NCBI RefSeq assembly: GCF_001423945.1
Contig: NZ_LMPU01000011.1
Coordinates: 62,001-126,000, forward strand
Origin: Pedobacter sp. Leaf194
GTDB lineage: Bacteria; Bacteroidota; Bacteroidia; Sphingobacteriales; Sphingobacteriaceae
Direction of reading: 5' to 3'
Length of the DNA: 64,000 nucleotides
Shown here: piece by piece, positions 1 to 10,600 of the stretch
How the letters are laid out: each line of letters opens with the position of its first letter
Position numbering within the stretch: position 1 is the stretch's first letter
Translations under genes and position numbers: made by a program
Notes under the pieces: model-generated
The model's input: only the letters and a program-made list of their open reading frames with translations
What the model was told of the DNA's origin: nothing
The model's database searches: none

Positions 1-367
1 CCCAATTTAAGCCATAGCCTAAAAAGTTGGTATTGCCGTAGCTGTTTCCGTAATAGTAATTATCGTAATATGGGTCAAAGTAGCCTCTAAAAGTACTGCC
101 ATTATAAAAACGATTTATCCTCGAAGAATAATCCATGTCATAATAAGGATTACTGGTTCCGTAATACTCGTCGTAATCCTGATCGTTTTGTGTTTGAACT
201 TGTTGTTGTTGTGGCACCGGTGCAGCATATTCAACCTCCCTGGCTTTCGCAACAGTATTATAAACATCATCACCGGCGTTATTTTGCGCCAATTTTGATG
301 TAGAGCATGATGCCACCAGCCCTGCGGCGGCTATCATAACAATGGGTAAAAATTTAATTGGTTTCAT
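1..367 (-). CDS. Lipoprotein, Tyr/Asn-rich (partial, runs off the window start)
   Basis: Reading the minus strand from the ATG at 365-367 gives an open frame to the window edge, about 122 residues with no stop. The N-terminus is a lipoprotein signal: Lys-containing start, hydrophobic stretch, then a lipobox VASC with the acceptor Cys at residue 21. After it comes a Gln-rich linker (PQQQQVQTQ) and a low-complexity region full of Tyr, Asn, Asp and Gly. It should therefore be an outer-membrane or periplasmic lipoprotein. Its function is not recognisable and the C-terminus lies outside the window. It is divergent from proS across about 174 bp. Confidence 0.8.
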   Translation of the reverse strand, partial: MKPIKFLPIVMIAAAGLVASCSTSKLAQNNAGDDVYNTVAKAREVEYAAPVPQQQQVQTQNDQDYDEYYGTSNPYYDMDYSSRINRFYNGSTFRGYFDPYYDNYYYGNSYGNTNFLGYGLNW

Positions 368-482
368 TGTGTTTATATTTAGTTGTGTGTGTCAAAAAAA
401 TAAAAATCCAGTCTCAAACTAAGAAGGAAATATAAATAATCCTAATGCTTGTGCTGATAATCGTTTTGTAGGCATAAATTTA

Positions 483-490
483 TAAATTTG
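483..490 (+). promoter_or_regulatory. Possible -7 element (TAAATTTG) upstream of proS
   Basis: TAAATTTG matches the Bacteroidetes -7 consensus TAnnTTTG, 51 bases ahead of the proS start. A TTTG lies at 465-468 but the spacing is only 14, shorter than the usual 17-20, so the -33 element is doubtful. Confidence 0.3.
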
Positions 491-541
491 TAACTTAATT
501 TCACATTATTTAACACACAATTTACGTTCCAAATACATAAT

Positions 542-2014
542 ATGAGTAAAGAAATTACAAGTAGAGCAGCAGACTATTCCCAGTGGTATAATGATATCGT
601 GATTAAGGCCGATTTGGCAGAACATTCTGCAGTACGCGGATGTATGGTGATAAAGCCTAATGGCTACGCCATATGGGAGAAAATGCAGGCCGTTTTAGAT
701 AAAATGTTTAAAGATACAGGTCATCAGAATGCTTACTTTCCATTATTCATACCTAAGTCATTTTTTTCTAAGGAAGCCTCTCACGTTGAGGGGTTTGCGA
801 CAGAATGTGCAGTTGTGACACATTATCGCTTAAAAAATGATGGAAATGGAAATATTGTTGTCGATGAAACTGCAAAGTTGGAAGAAGAATTAATTGTTCG
901 TCCAACTTCTGAAACGATAATCTGGAATACCTACAAAGGTTGGATTCAATCTTACAGAGATTTGCCAATTCTGATTAACCAATGGGCAAATGTGGTGCGT
1001 TGGGAAATGCGCACCCGTTTATTTTTGCGTACGGCTGAATTTTTATGGCAAGAAGGTCATACCGCTCATGCTACCGCGCAGGAGGCGATAGAAGAAACTG
1101 AGCGTATGTTGCACATTTATGCTGATTTTGCGGAAAACTGGCTTGCCGTTCCGGTTATCCGTGGACGAAAATCGCCGAATGAGCGTTTTGCCGGCGCATT
1201 AGATACCTATTGTATCGAAGCCTTGATGCAAGATGGAAAGGCGCTGCAGGCGGGAACGTCACATTTCTTGGGTCAAAATTTCGCCAAAGCTTTTGATGTA
1301 AAGTTCACTGGCAAAGATGGTAAATTAGATTATGTGTGGGCAACATCGTGGGGCGTTTCTACCCGCTTAATGGGTGCATTAATTATGGCACATAGTGATG
1401 ATTCTGGTTTAATTATCCCACCAAAACTTGCGCCGATTCAAGTAGTCATCGTTCCAATTTACAAGGGCGAAGATGATTTAGCCAAAATTACAACCTATGT
1501 TAATGAGCTGACAATGCGCTTAAAAGGCATGGGCATTTCTGTTAAATATGATGATCGGGATACACAAAGGCCTGGCTTTAAATTCGCCGATTACGAAATG
1601 AAGGGTGTGCCTATCCGCGTTGCCATAGGTGGCCGTGATTTGGAAAACAAAACCGTTGAGGTTGCCCGCAGGGATACAAAAACTAAACAAACTGTACCTC
1701 AGGAAGGTTTAGATATTTACATTGCTAAATTACTTGAAGACATCCAAACCAGTATGTTTAACAAAGCATTGGCCTATCGTGATGAACACATTACAGAAGC
1801 GAACAGTTACGAGGAATTTAAAACGCTTCTTGACGGTAAGGCCGGCTTCATTTCTGCACATTGGGATGGAACTCCGGAAACGGAACAAAAAATTAAGGAG
1901 GAAACTAAAGCTACAATCCGTTGCATTCCTTTAGATAATAAACTGGAAGACGGAGTTTGCATTTACTCGGGTAAGCCCTCAAAAGAACGTGTGTTGTTTG
2001 CCAGGGCATATTAA
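542..2014 (+). CDS. proS: Prolyl-tRNA synthetase, archaeal/eukaryotic type
   Basis: Class II aminoacyl-tRNA synthetase that charges tRNA-Pro with proline in the cytoplasm. The 490-residue length fits the short ProRS type, which lacks the bacterial editing insertion. Visible motifs are motif 1 with [15 protein letters not shown] (residues 28-42), the proline/ATP-site RPTSE stretch, motif 2 around [15 protein letters not shown], and motif 3 with [17 protein letters not shown]. The protein ends in ARAY; a C-terminal tyrosine is typical of this ProRS type. The start codon is the first in-frame ATG and the N-terminus aligns well with the family. Monocistronic or read together with the following PLP enzyme (66 bp gap). 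Confidence 0.97.
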   Translation: MSKEITSRAADYSQWYNDIVIKADLAEHSAVRGCMVIKPNGYAIWEKMQAVLDKMFKDTGHQNAYFPLFIPKSFFSKEASHVEGFATECAVVTHYRLKNDGNGNIVVDETAKLEEELIVRPTSETIIWNTYKGWIQSYRDLPILINQWANVVRWEMRTRLFLRTAEFLWQEGHTAHATAQEAIEETERMLHIYADFAENWLAVPVIRGRKSPNERFAGALDTYCIEALMQDGKALQAGTSHFLGQNFAKAFDVKFTGKDGKLDYVWATSWGVSTRLMGALIMAHSDDSGLIIPPKLAPIQVVIVPIYKGEDDLAKITTYVNELTMRLKGMGISVKYDDRDTQRPGFKFADYEMKGVPIRVAIGGRDLENKTVEVARRDTKTKQTVPQEGLDIYIAKLLEDIQTSMFNKALAYRDEHITEANSYEEFKTLLDGKAGFISAHWDGTPETEQKIKEETKATIRCIPLDNKLEDGVCIYSGKPSKERVLFARAY

Positions 2015-2080
2015 TTTGACTAATTGACGTAAATATCCGTCTGTAACGCATCTCTAAGTTCACATCAAAATACAACGAAA

Positions 2081-3220
2081 ATGAAATTCGCAACAAAAGC
2101 TATACACGCCGGTCAGGAGCCTGACCCAACAACAGGTGCCGTGATGACGCCTATATATCAGACGTCTACTTACTGGCAAAAATCGCCGGGCGACAATAAA
2201 GGTTATGAGTATTCCCGCGGAACAAATCCAACGCGTAAAGCCCTGGAGGATTGCCTGGCGGCTTTGGAAAATGCAAAATTCGGTTTGGCTTTTTCCAGTG
2301 GAATGGGTGCTACCGATGCCGTATTGAAGCTTTTGCAACCCGGAGATGAAGTTATTACCGGAAATGATTTATACGGTGGTTCTTATCGCATCTTCACAAA
2401 AATCTTTACCAAATACGGCATTAAGTTTCATTTTTTGGATTTGTCTAATCCAGAGAATATGCGGCCATACCTCAATGAAAAAACTAAATTGGTGTGGATT
2501 GAGACGCCAACAAATCCAACCATGCAAATTATTGATATTGAGGGCGTTGCGAAGATTACTAAAGAAAAGAACCTGATTTTAACGGTTGATAATACTTTTG
2601 CTTCGCCTTATTTGCAAAACCCGATTGATTTGGGTGCAGATATCGTAATGCATTCGGTAACGAAATATATTGGCGGGCATTCTGATGTTGTAATGGGCGC
2701 ATTAATTACAAATGACGAGGCACTTTACAAAGACCTTTGGTTTGTGTACAATGCCTGCGGTGCAACTCCAGGTCCGCAAGATGCATTTTTGGTTTTGAGA
2801 GGAATTAAAACGTTGCACTTACGCATGAAAGCACATTGCGAAAACGGCGAAAAGATTGCTCACTATTTAAAAAATCACCCTAAAGTAGATAAAATTTACT
2901 GGCCTGGATTTGAAGATCATCCTAATTTTGAAGTCGCGAAAAGACAAATGAGGGGTTTTGGTGGGATGATTTCGATAACCCTGAAAGATGCAGATTTACA
3001 AGAAACTTTCAGGATTGCATCTAACTTCTCGGTTTTCACTTTGGCGGAATCACTGGGTGGGGTAGAATCGTTAATCAATCACCCGGCAACGATGACGCAT
3101 GGTTCTATACCCAAGGAAGAACGTGAAAAAGTTGGCGTTACAGATAACCTGCTTCGCTTAAGCGTTGGTGTGGAAGATATCGACGACTTGCTCGAAGACC
3201 TGGAAAACGCATTGAAATAG
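2081..3220 (+). CDS. Cystathionine gamma-synthase/lyase family PLP enzyme
   Basis: A 379-residue Cys/Met metabolism PLP-dependent enzyme of the trans-sulfuration family. The PLP lysine is K195 in SVTKYIGGHSD; other family signatures are YEYSRGTNPTR (residues 42-52), FSSGMGATDA (71-80) and ETPTNPT (141-147), and the C-terminal SLGGVESLINHPATMTH segment. The family includes cystathionine gamma-synthase (MetB), beta-lyase (MetC), gamma-lyase and methionine gamma-lyase, which cannot be separated reliably by eye. In Bacteroidetes this form is usually annotated MetB or cystathionine gamma-lyase. The gene is followed by an intrinsic terminator and stands alone, so the neighbourhood does not settle the substrate. 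Confidence 0.9.
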   Translation: MKFATKAIHAGQEPDPTTGAVMTPIYQTSTYWQKSPGDNKGYEYSRGTNPTRKALEDCLAALENAKFGLAFSSGMGATDAVLKLLQPGDEVITGNDLYGGSYRIFTKIFTKYGIKFHFLDLSNPENMRPYLNEKTKLVWIETPTNPTMQIIDIEGVAKITKEKNLILTVDNTFASPYLQNPIDLGADIVMHSVTKYIGGHSDVVMGALITNDEALYKDLWFVYNACGATPGPQDAFLVLRGIKTLHLRMKAHCENGEKIAHYLKNHPKVDKIYWPGFEDHPNFEVAKRQMRGFGGMISITLKDADLQETFRIASNFSVFTLAESLGGVESLINHPATMTHGSIPKEEREKVGVTDNLLRLSVGVEDIDDLLEDLENALK

Positions 3221-3238
3221 TATTGCCCAAACTTTAAG

Positions 3239-3290
3239 AATCCGATAGTTAAGTGGTTTTTGCATTGAACTATCGGATTTTGTTTATTTT
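3239..3290 (+). terminator. Intrinsic terminator after the trans-sulfuration gene
   Basis: A perfect 12-bp inverted repeat, AATCCGATAGTT at 3239-3250 and AACTATCGGATT at 3268-3279, encloses a 17-nt loop and is followed by a T-rich stretch. It ends only a few bases before the next ATG at 3294. Confidence 0.75.
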
Positions 3291-3293
3291 AAG

Positions 3294-4145
3294 ATGGATT
3301 ATTTAGACCTCAAAAATTTTCTTGATGGTAAAGTTGAGCAATACAACAAGCCCGATTTTATTGAAAATGATCCAATATGTATTCCACATTTGTTCCTTAA
3401 AAAACAAGATGTAGAGATAGCAGGTTTTTTCGCCGCTGTGTTAGCTTGGGGCCAGCGCAAAACCATAATCAATAAGTGTAAAGAGTTGTTAACCCGTATG
3501 GATAATGCGCCATATGATTTCGTTCTGAATCATCAGGATAATGATTTAAAGCAGCTGCTGGGTTTCAAGCACCGAACTTTTAATGATACTGATTTACTAT
3601 ATTTCATTGCTTTTTTCAAATCACATTACCTTAAGTTCCAAAGTTTGGAAAGTGCCTTTATTCCGACTGCCACAGAATTTTTGCCTGCTTATTTAGAGTC
3701 AGCTTCGTCTAGTTCTGAACCATTACAGGCATCAGCACCATGCCTTTCATCTAATCTGACTTTTAGCATTGAACAATCTTTGAACCATTTTAGAAGTTAT
3801 TTTTTTTCTCTCAAAGACTTTCCGTACCGTACCAGAAAACACATCTCATCCCCGCAACAGAAATCAACCTGTAAAAGATTGAATATGTTTTTAAGGTGGA
3901 TGGTTCGCAAGGATGAAAACGGTGTCGACTTCGGCATATGGAATACTTTGAAGCCGGCAGATTTAATTTGCCCTTGCGATGTTCACGTAGACCGGGTTGG
4001 CAGATTGTTAAACCTGATTCACCGCAAACAAACCGACTGGCAAACTGCGTTGGAACTAACCCAGAATCTTAGAACGTTCGATAACCTTGACCCTGTAAAA
4101 TACGATTTTGCACTTTTTGGTTTGGGTGTGGAAAAAAAGATGTAA
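3294..4145 (+). CDS. TIGR02757 (DUF2400) family protein
   Basis: A 283-residue protein matching the TIGR02757 family by its N-terminal DPICIPHLF and AGFFAAVLAWGQRKTI segments (residues 26-59), the FKHRTFND motif near 91-98 and the C-terminal CPCDVHVDRVGR and FDNLDPVKYDFALFGLG stretches. The function of the family is unknown. It is cytoplasmic, with no signal or membrane segment. Residues about 121-158 form a Ser/Ala/Pro-rich stretch that looks like a low-complexity insertion. The start lies directly behind the previous terminator, so it needs its own promoter or read-through. Confidence 0.85.
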   Translation: MDYLDLKNFLDGKVEQYNKPDFIENDPICIPHLFLKKQDVEIAGFFAAVLAWGQRKTIINKCKELLTRMDNAPYDFVLNHQDNDLKQLLGFKHRTFNDTDLLYFIAFFKSHYLKFQSLESAFIPTATEFLPAYLESASSSSEPLQASAPCLSSNLTFSIEQSLNHFRSYFFSLKDFPYRTRKHISSPQQKSTCKRLNMFLRWMVRKDENGVDFGIWNTLKPADLICPCDVHVDRVGRLLNLIHRKQTDWQTALELTQNLRTFDNLDPVKYDFALFGLGVEKKM

Positions 4146-4246
4146 CTGCAAAAATTTTTCACCATAAATAACTTCGTCTTTAAAATTCATCTTCTTATAA
4201 TTGCGGTTTAAAGCACTGAGGGCTTTAATTTATCCCTAACAATTAT

Positions 4247-4867
4247 ATGATTGCAGTTAATTTGCCTGAAGAGGACCGGTGGAAAAAATACAACGGTTCT
4301 TCTCCGCTAATTTCGGTATTTAAACAATTTCACAATCTGAACAATGAGATTGAAGTGTACCTGAATCAAAATACCTTTCCGGTAAATTTTAAAAAGAACA
4401 AATTTATCATCACACCGGTTGAGCATAATGAAAGTCTTTTTTTGATTGTAAAAGGTATCGTAAGGGGCTTTATACAAGACAGTAAAACTGAGATTACAAC
4501 GTGGATTGCGGGTGAAGGTGAAATTGTTGGTACAATACATTACGTTCGGGCAAAACAAGATTTTCAGGAGTACTTGCAGGCGCTTGAAGATGTAGAATTA
4601 ATTTGTTTACCACGAGCAGTTTCAGATTATCTTTATGAGCATTATCCTGAGGCAAATATTGTCGGCCGGAAAATGATGGAACAGTATTATCGTGCCGCTG
4701 AGGAAAGCGCTTATTTATGCCGAATTTCGTCTGCCGAAAAGCGATACCGTAGATTTTTATCTTCTTTTCCCGATCTTATTAATCGGGTTTCCCTAAAGTA
4801 CGTAGCTTCTTTTTTAGCAATCAGGCTGGAAACGTTGAGTAGAATCAGAGCCAAAATTCAGGCCTAG
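4247..4867 (+). CDS. Crp/Fnr-family transcriptional regulator
   Basis: 206 residues with a cyclic-nucleotide-binding-like beta-roll in the N-terminal half (pattern LFLIVKGIVRGF, then GEGEIVGT and an ALEDVELICLP strand) and a short C-terminal helix-turn-helix region (SLKYVASFLAIRLETLSRIRAK). This is the usual Bacteroidetes Crp/Fnr architecture. The C-terminus is short, so the winged part is minimal. No Fe-S cysteine cluster of the FNR type is visible at the N-terminus. The effector and targets are unknown. Neighbours (TIGR02757 gene, tatA) do not suggest a pathway. Confidence 0.85.
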   Translation: MIAVNLPEEDRWKKYNGSSPLISVFKQFHNLNNEIEVYLNQNTFPVNFKKNKFIITPVEHNESLFLIVKGIVRGFIQDSKTEITTWIAGEGEIVGTIHYVRAKQDFQEYLQALEDVELICLPRAVSDYLYEHYPEANIVGRKMMEQYYRAAEESAYLCRISSAEKRYRRFLSSFPDLINRVSLKYVASFLAIRLETLSRIRAKIQA

Positions 4868-5046
4868 CAATTGAAATTTTAAGTTTTTGCTTTTCGGAGG
4901 TTTATATGTAAGAAAAATACCTTATTGCTAAGATTGCAATTGCCGGGCGATCCGAATTAATAGTACTGTGAAAAAAACCAATGGTTCGTAAAGTTCGTAT
5001 GTAATGTTGATTTGCAAATGCAAAATCAAACTTAAACCTGAATCAT

Positions 5047-5238
5047 ATGACAACTACTATCGCAGCCTTATTGGGCGGTCCTGAAATGATTATCCTTGCA
5101 TTAGCAATATTACTTTTATTTGGTGGAAAGAAAATTCCAGAACTAATGAAAGGCCTGGGTAAAGGCATCAAAGAATTTAAAGATGGCCAGGATGGTGCTG
5201 AAGTGCCAGTTCCGGTAAAAGAACCTGTTAAACCTTAA
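5047..5238 (+). CDS. tatA: Twin-arginine translocase subunit TatA/TatE
   Basis: 63 residues: a single N-terminal membrane helix (residues 13-26, [14 protein letters not shown]) followed by the conserved [21 protein letters not shown] amphipathic helix, in which the FG hinge and KIPELxKGLGKG are the TatA hallmarks, then an acidic and proline-rich tail. TatA forms the export pore for folded proteins that carry an RR signal. tatC is not in the window. A Tat-dependent SDR is encoded at 33323-34330. An independent hairpin follows the gene. Confidence 0.95.
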   Translation: MTTTIAALLGGPEMIILALAILLLFGGKKIPELMKGLGKGIKEFKDGQDGAEVPVPVKEPVKP

Positions 5239-5278
5239 TGTGTTAAGGCACATTAGTTAATATTTATAAAATTTTAGG

Positions 5279-5311
5279 GGCCGCATGCTATTGTTGAAAT
5301 AGTATGCGGCC
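5279..5311. terminator. Bidirectional hairpin between convergent genes
   Basis: A 14-bp stem (5279-5292 with 5298-5311, one G-T wobble) with a 5-nt loop lies between tatA and the convergent hypothetical gene. The flanks are A/T-rich. It probably ends transcripts from both sides. Confidence 0.75.
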
Positions 5312-5319
5312 TCAACCAT

Positions 5320-5883
5320 TTACATAGCGGCCGAAGCCAGGGCAATGCTGTACTGAAGTTTTTGATATGCCTTGCTGCTTGCAACTATTTTCTGTGCAAG
5401 CTGCGTCCATTTTGTTCCATTATTCCTGTAAATAAATATTGTGGCCGGAAATGTCGTTACATTATTATTTTTATCTACCAGGATGCCTTTTTTATTATCC
5501 TGTTGAAGAAAAGCATAAATAGAAAATGTTTTTTCTCCGAACGAATGGTTTATTATACCAAGAGCCAGCGTTTTATTAATCGATGCTTTCTCTTTAGCAT
5601 TCTTCCCTTTAAATTTTTCATTCCATTTCGGCAGTGATTTTGGTACGCAAATAATTTTCGCATAGGTAGATTGTCCGTCGCGGTATATGAACATCGGTAA
5701 GTTTGTTATATGCCTGTCTGTATTGTCCGACTGTAAATCTCCGAGCCACGATAGCTTAATGTCTTCTGGCTTTTCGAATAAGTCGATTGCAACTGGTACA
5801 GGATTTTTCTTAAAAGCGAGCTTATTTACAGAGGATGGTAAGCTTAAACAAAGAAAGCTTAAGGCCAGCAGTAATTTGGTCAT
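5320..5883 (-). CDS. Secreted hypothetical protein
   Basis: 187 residues with an N-terminal signal peptide (MTKLLLALSFLCLSLPSS) and no lipobox. The mature part is Lys-rich, with two strands of similar form, PMFIYRDGQSTYAKIICVP and ATIFIYRNNGTKWTQLAQK, which suggests a beta-rich periplasmic or secreted fold. I do not recognise the family. It is convergent with tatA and read from its own promoter in the 234-bp gap before the AI-2E permease gene, in which nothing else is evident. Confidence 0.7.
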   Translation of the reverse strand: MTKLLLALSFLCLSLPSSVNKLAFKKNPVPVAIDLFEKPEDIKLSWLGDLQSDNTDRHITNLPMFIYRDGQSTYAKIICVPKSLPKWNEKFKGKNAKEKASINKTLALGIINHSFGEKTFSIYAFLQQDNKKGILVDKNNNVTTFPATIFIYRNNGTKWTQLAQKIVASSKAYQKLQYSIALASAAM

Positions 5884-6117
5884 TATTGGTTAGTTTAACG
5901 GGATTTAATGCAATTTAAGCCAATAAAGAGAACTTTCTGTTTTGGTGAGAAAAAATGACATTTCGCCCAATATTCCGTATTATTTATTAGCAACTGCATT
6001 GGCTAAAGACTACCTTATCGTTATTTTTGTAAGATATTTCCTTGTCTTTCTGAACGAATTCTGTCCTTTATCTATTTTAAAGTCTAGAAATGTATGCTGA
6101 TCGCTATAAAAAGTCGT

Positions 6118-7212
6118 TTACTTAACGGCAGCTACACTTCTTCTTCGTCGCATTCGCTTTAATTGGCCCATGTGTTCGGTGGGTATCGTATCGCCTAGGA
6201 GTTTACCCCATGGTTTTAAGCCTTCAATTCTATCAAAAATAATTTTTAGCACTGCGATAAAAGGAATGGAGAGAAACATGCCCGGCACGCCCCATAATGC
6301 AGCGCCCAAGAGTACAATTACAATAGAAATCAGCGCATTTATTTGAACTTTAGAAGAGACAATTCTTGGAACAAGTATGTTATTATCAATAAATTGAATT
6401 AAAGCATAAGATGCAATAATCAACAACTGAGTTGTGAACCCGTCCGACGTAAGCGTTGCCATTAATACGGGTAACGCAATCGCGATTATACCGCCGATGT
6501 ATGGTAACAAGTTGAGTATCGCACCAATTACACCTATTAAAATTGCATTAGGAACGCCTAAAATTAACAATGCACTAGAATTCATTACCGCCACAATACC
6601 GGTTTCTATAAGCAAACCAATAATGTAGCTCTGGATGGCTGCCTTTGTTTCTGAAAGGATCTCACCAACTTTTTTCTGATTTTCTTCAGAAAAAACTTCA
6701 TACAGAAAGTTCAATATCAAAGTTTTGTAAAGCATTATCAAAAAGGTGTAAACGGGAATCAGGAAAATTACGCTCAAAATGCCAAGCGCACCGCTAAGTG
6801 TTTGGCCAACCAATGCTTTACTGTTGTTCGCAGCTTCTTTCACCATCTGCACCTGCTTTTGCGTTGCAATACCGAAAGTTCTTTCCAGCCACGTTTGGAT
6901 AATAACCAGCAATTCAGAAAATTTTTGCTTCATTGCTTCAACGTTATCAAAGAAATGGGCAATTTGTGATGAAAGAAAGTAGGCCAGCCCGGCGATAAAC
7001 AGGAGCGCAATCAGCATCGCTAATATAATGGCTACAATTTTTGGTACGAATCGTTCAATTCTAACTGTTAAAGGGTTTAAAAGTATGGCTATCAGCGTAG
7101 CAAACGCTAAAGGTACAAGCACATCCCGCAGGGTGCTCAAAATAAAAACAGTTATTACAAGGCCAAGTAAAATTACCGGCGCCTTGATATAAAATGGATA
7201 GTTTTTGATCAT
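6118..7212 (-). CDS. AI-2E family transporter (PerM/YdiK-like permease)
   Basis: A 364-residue inner-membrane protein of the AI-2E/UPF0118 family (PF01594). It shows the family pattern of N-terminal hydrophobic helices (FYIKAPVILLGLVITVFIL, LVPLAFATLIAILLNPL), a central soluble helical region, and a C-terminal membrane block with the GVPNAILIGVIGAILNLLPYIGG and LGAALWGVPGMFLSIPF signatures. A basic tail (RMRRRRS) follows. Family members have been linked to signal, auxin or ion export; the substrate here is unknown. It starts at the first in-frame ATG. Confidence 0.9.
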   Translation of the reverse strand: MIKNYPFYIKAPVILLGLVITVFILSTLRDVLVPLAFATLIAILLNPLTVRIERFVPKIVAIILAMLIALLFIAGLAYFLSSQIAHFFDNVEAMKQKFSELLVIIQTWLERTFGIATQKQVQMVKEAANNSKALVGQTLSGALGILSVIFLIPVYTFLIMLYKTLILNFLYEVFSEENQKKVGEILSETKAAIQSYIIGLLIETGIVAVMNSSALLILGVPNAILIGVIGAILNLLPYIGGIIAIALPVLMATLTSDGFTTQLLIIASYALIQFIDNNILVPRIVSSKVQINALISIVIVLLGAALWGVPGMFLSIPFIAVLKIIFDRIEGLKPWGKLLGDTIPTEHMGQLKRMRRRRSVAAVK

Positions 7213-7635
7213 ATTTTCAGAATCGTAACACTGCTAACAAAAACAGCTTGATAATGTTCTGATTGTATGAAATAAAAGTTTACAATAAGCGTTATACAAA
7301 CATAAGTTCAACACACTCCCCACAGTTAGCACTTTTGCGCCCGGTTCATAATTAAATGAATAGAATGAACATTTTTTTAAGCAAAAAATGAACAGGGGAT
7401 TTGCCCAACCTGTTACTATTCCAATGCTTTCATTATCAGTACAATTTCCTAAAAGTTCCGAAGATTTCCGTTAGCGCTGGCTAATTTCCTTTCAAGCTTT
7501 CCTGTATAAAGTTTTACAGGTACATGTAATTAATTTGTAATACTGTTGAAATATAAATATTTTTCAAACTTTATATCAAACGGTTTTGATTTTTCTAAAG
7601 CTGAAAGTTAAAAGCGTGACTAAAATTCTAATAAA
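7213..7635. other. Intergenic region between divergent genes, no gene seen
   Basis: 423 bp of A/T-rich sequence between the AI-2E permease gene and the PAS protein gene. Apart from the possible minus-strand -7 element at 7297-7304 and a small 6-bp hairpin near 7501-7520, I see nothing. No ORF with protein-like content was found on either strand. Confidence 0.6.
7297..7304 (-). promoter_or_regulatory. Possible -7 element (TATGTTTG) for the AI-2E permease gene
   Basis: On the minus strand TATGTTTG matches TAnnTTTG, about 85 bases ahead of the start codon at 7212. No clear TTTG -33 partner is seen, so this is weak. Confidence 0.3.
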
Positions 7636-10600
7636 ATGTTAAAGGATATCTTTCGGGAATTGTTTCGCAAATCGCTAACGGCTGCAATGCTGATAGAGGT
7701 GGCAAGCGATTATTTTGGGGTGTTAGAGGTGACAGATTCCTACTTACAGTTAATGGGGTTAAACAATCCGCTAATTTCTTCTGATTCTACACCTAACACT
7801 CTTGCTCATTTAATAGCTGATGAGAAAAGCTATAATTTAATTCTAGATCAGCTAAGGGAAGCAAAACATTCCAAACAAGTTTCAAGTTTTCCCTTTTTTC
7901 ACGAAAATCAAGGCCGTGAATTTACTTGTATAGTCGAGCCTTATCATGCTACAGGGCAGGATTTCTCCTTTATCGTGGTCTCCTTTTCATTAGTTACTGT
8001 TCAAAATAGTCAGTCATTGGTAGAGAACACTGAGTTACCGGAGGATGAATTGATTAACAAGCGGTTTAATCACCTGATTCAGGATGGTTTAGACATGATT
8101 GCTATCCTTGATGATGCAGGAAACTACAAATATGTGGGCAATACATCACTTTCGGTTTTAGGCTTCGAGCCAGAATATTTCATTGGTCGAAATGCATTTG
8201 AATTTATCCACCCGGATGATGCAGAACAAGCAGTAATAGCGTTATCCAGCATCGCCGGGAAAAGCAGGGTTTTTCTACAGCCTTTTCGTTTCTTGCATCG
8301 TGATGGAAGCTGGCGATGGATAGAAACGATTTTAACTGACCTGCGTAAAGAGCCAACTGTAAATGGAATTGTTGCTAATTCAAGAGATGTTACCGATCAG
8401 ATAGATGCCCGAAATAATGTTTTGCTCACAAACGAACGACTTCGTTACGTAACAAAGGCAAGTTCTGAGGCAATATGGGACTGGGACATAGCAACGGGCT
8501 CATTATCATGGGGTGAAGGTTTTACCAAATTTGGTTACCAGGCCGATGAGATGGAAGCTACAATCCAATCCTGGTATGCCAAAATACATCCCGACGATCT
8601 GGATAGAGTATTGCAAAGCATCCACCTCGTAATAGATAATAAGGAAACAAATTGGTTTGATGAGTACCGTTTGCTAAATGCAGATGGGAGTTACTCCTTC
8701 GTAGCCGATAAGGGTTTTGTGATTTTTGACAAGAATGGTGTAGCCCTGCGCATGGTAGGTGCTATGCAAGATGTTACCAAGACTAAAAAAGAAGAACAGC
8801 ACCTGAAATTGCTCGAATCGGTGGTCTTAAATACAACGGATTCGGTTGCAATTATGGAAGTTGATCCGGAAAAATTTCCAATAAGTGAAATTGTTTATGT
8901 GAACGAAGCCTTCTGTAAAATGTCTGGCTACAGCTATGATGAAATTATCGGAAACTCGCCCAGAATGCTGGAAGGCTCCCGAACAGACCAGGAAGAGCTA
9001 AAGGGATTAATCCAGAAGTTATTGATGGGTTTACCTGGCGAGGCAACATTGATAAATTATAGAAAGAATGGAGAAGAGTTCTGGTTAAATTTATCGGTAA
9101 CACCTATAGCTGATGATAAAGGGCAATTTAATCGTTGGATATCCATTCAGCGAGATGTTACACAATTAAAAGTTGAAGCAGTAAGACAAAGCCTGCTATC
9201 CGGAATAAGTGTATTATTTAACGACCCGGCTGATTTGAAGAAAACGGCTGCTTCGGTTCTCGATGAAATTAGTAAATGTGGTAATTTTTGTACAGCGGAA
9301 CTTTGGCTGCCCGATGCTAATGAAATAAAGCTTAAACTATTTGCAAGGAGCGAGGTAGATGAAAGGATGGAACGTTTTTACGAGGAAACTGCAGATTTAA
9401 TGGTTTGTAAAAGGGGAGAGGGACTTGCAGGCCGCGTTTGGCACGAAATGAAGGCCGAAGATACATCCATATCGGGTATAAAAGTTGAAGGCAAACGGAT
9501 TCCTGCTGCAATAAATGCCGGGATAAAACATGTTTACGGCCTGCCGCTTATTTATAATGGCAAACTCGTAGGTGTTTTAGTCCTCGCTGTAAGGGCCAGC
9601 CATAAATTGGAAGGTATGGCTATACTTTCCGATAACTTTTCTGAATTTTTAGCAGGTGAGATTAAGCGGAAACTTTTAGAACAGGAACTTGGTGAGGTAT
9701 TTGAGTTCGCACCCGATATTTTAGCAACGCTCGATTATGACGGTTACTTTAAAAGGATAAATCCGGCCGCGGCAGATTTGTTGGGTTATTCGGAAGCTGA
9801 ATTGCTGAAAAAACCCGCTCAGTACTTTGTTCATCCTGCCGATAGGTTTGCCACGATAAGAATGATAAAGAAGCTTAGCAGAGGCGATAAAGCAATGAGT
9901 TTCGAGAATCGTTATCTAACAAAATCAGGTCAGGTGAAGTGGCTCTCGTGGACAGCAAATGCGGTTTCAGTCGACGGATTAATATTCGCGGTTGCAAAAG
10001 ACATCACAGAAAAAAAAATGCTTGCAGATTTGTTGCATAAAACCAACAGTCTGGCAAGGATAGGAAGCTGGGAAATAAATGTAGTTGATGGGACGGTCTT
10101 TTGGTCTGATGTAACTAAAGAAATAAGGGAAGCCGAGCTGGATTTCCAACCTGATTTAGACACAGGAATTCATTATTTTAGAGATGGTAAAGATAAAGAT
10201 ACCATAAAGGCAAAGGTACAGGCATGCATGATGCACGGAACACCCTGGGATGAAGAACTTGAAATTGAAACTTTTAAAGGCAACTTTAAATGGATTAGAA
10301 CAATAGGGCAAGCCGAAATGGTAGATGGAAAGTGTTTCAGGATTTTTGGAAGTTTCCAGGATATCGATGCAAGAAAACGTGCAGAATTGTTGAACAGTGA
10401 GATTTTGGCAGAGGTTGCAGAATCAGAGAAACGATATAGCGAGCTTTTTCATTTTAGTCCGCTGCCGATGTGGGTTTACGATTTAAATACTTTATACTTT
10501 TTAGATGTAAACCTCGCTGCCATAAGACATTATGGATACAGCAGAGAAGAATTTCTCTCAATGACAATCCGTGATATCCGGCCTGAAGCTGAAATTCCGG

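Noticed and set aside
5010-5019. Palindrome ATTTGCAAAT before tatA
   Set aside because: Only 10 bp and A/T-rich; expected by chance in this sequence.
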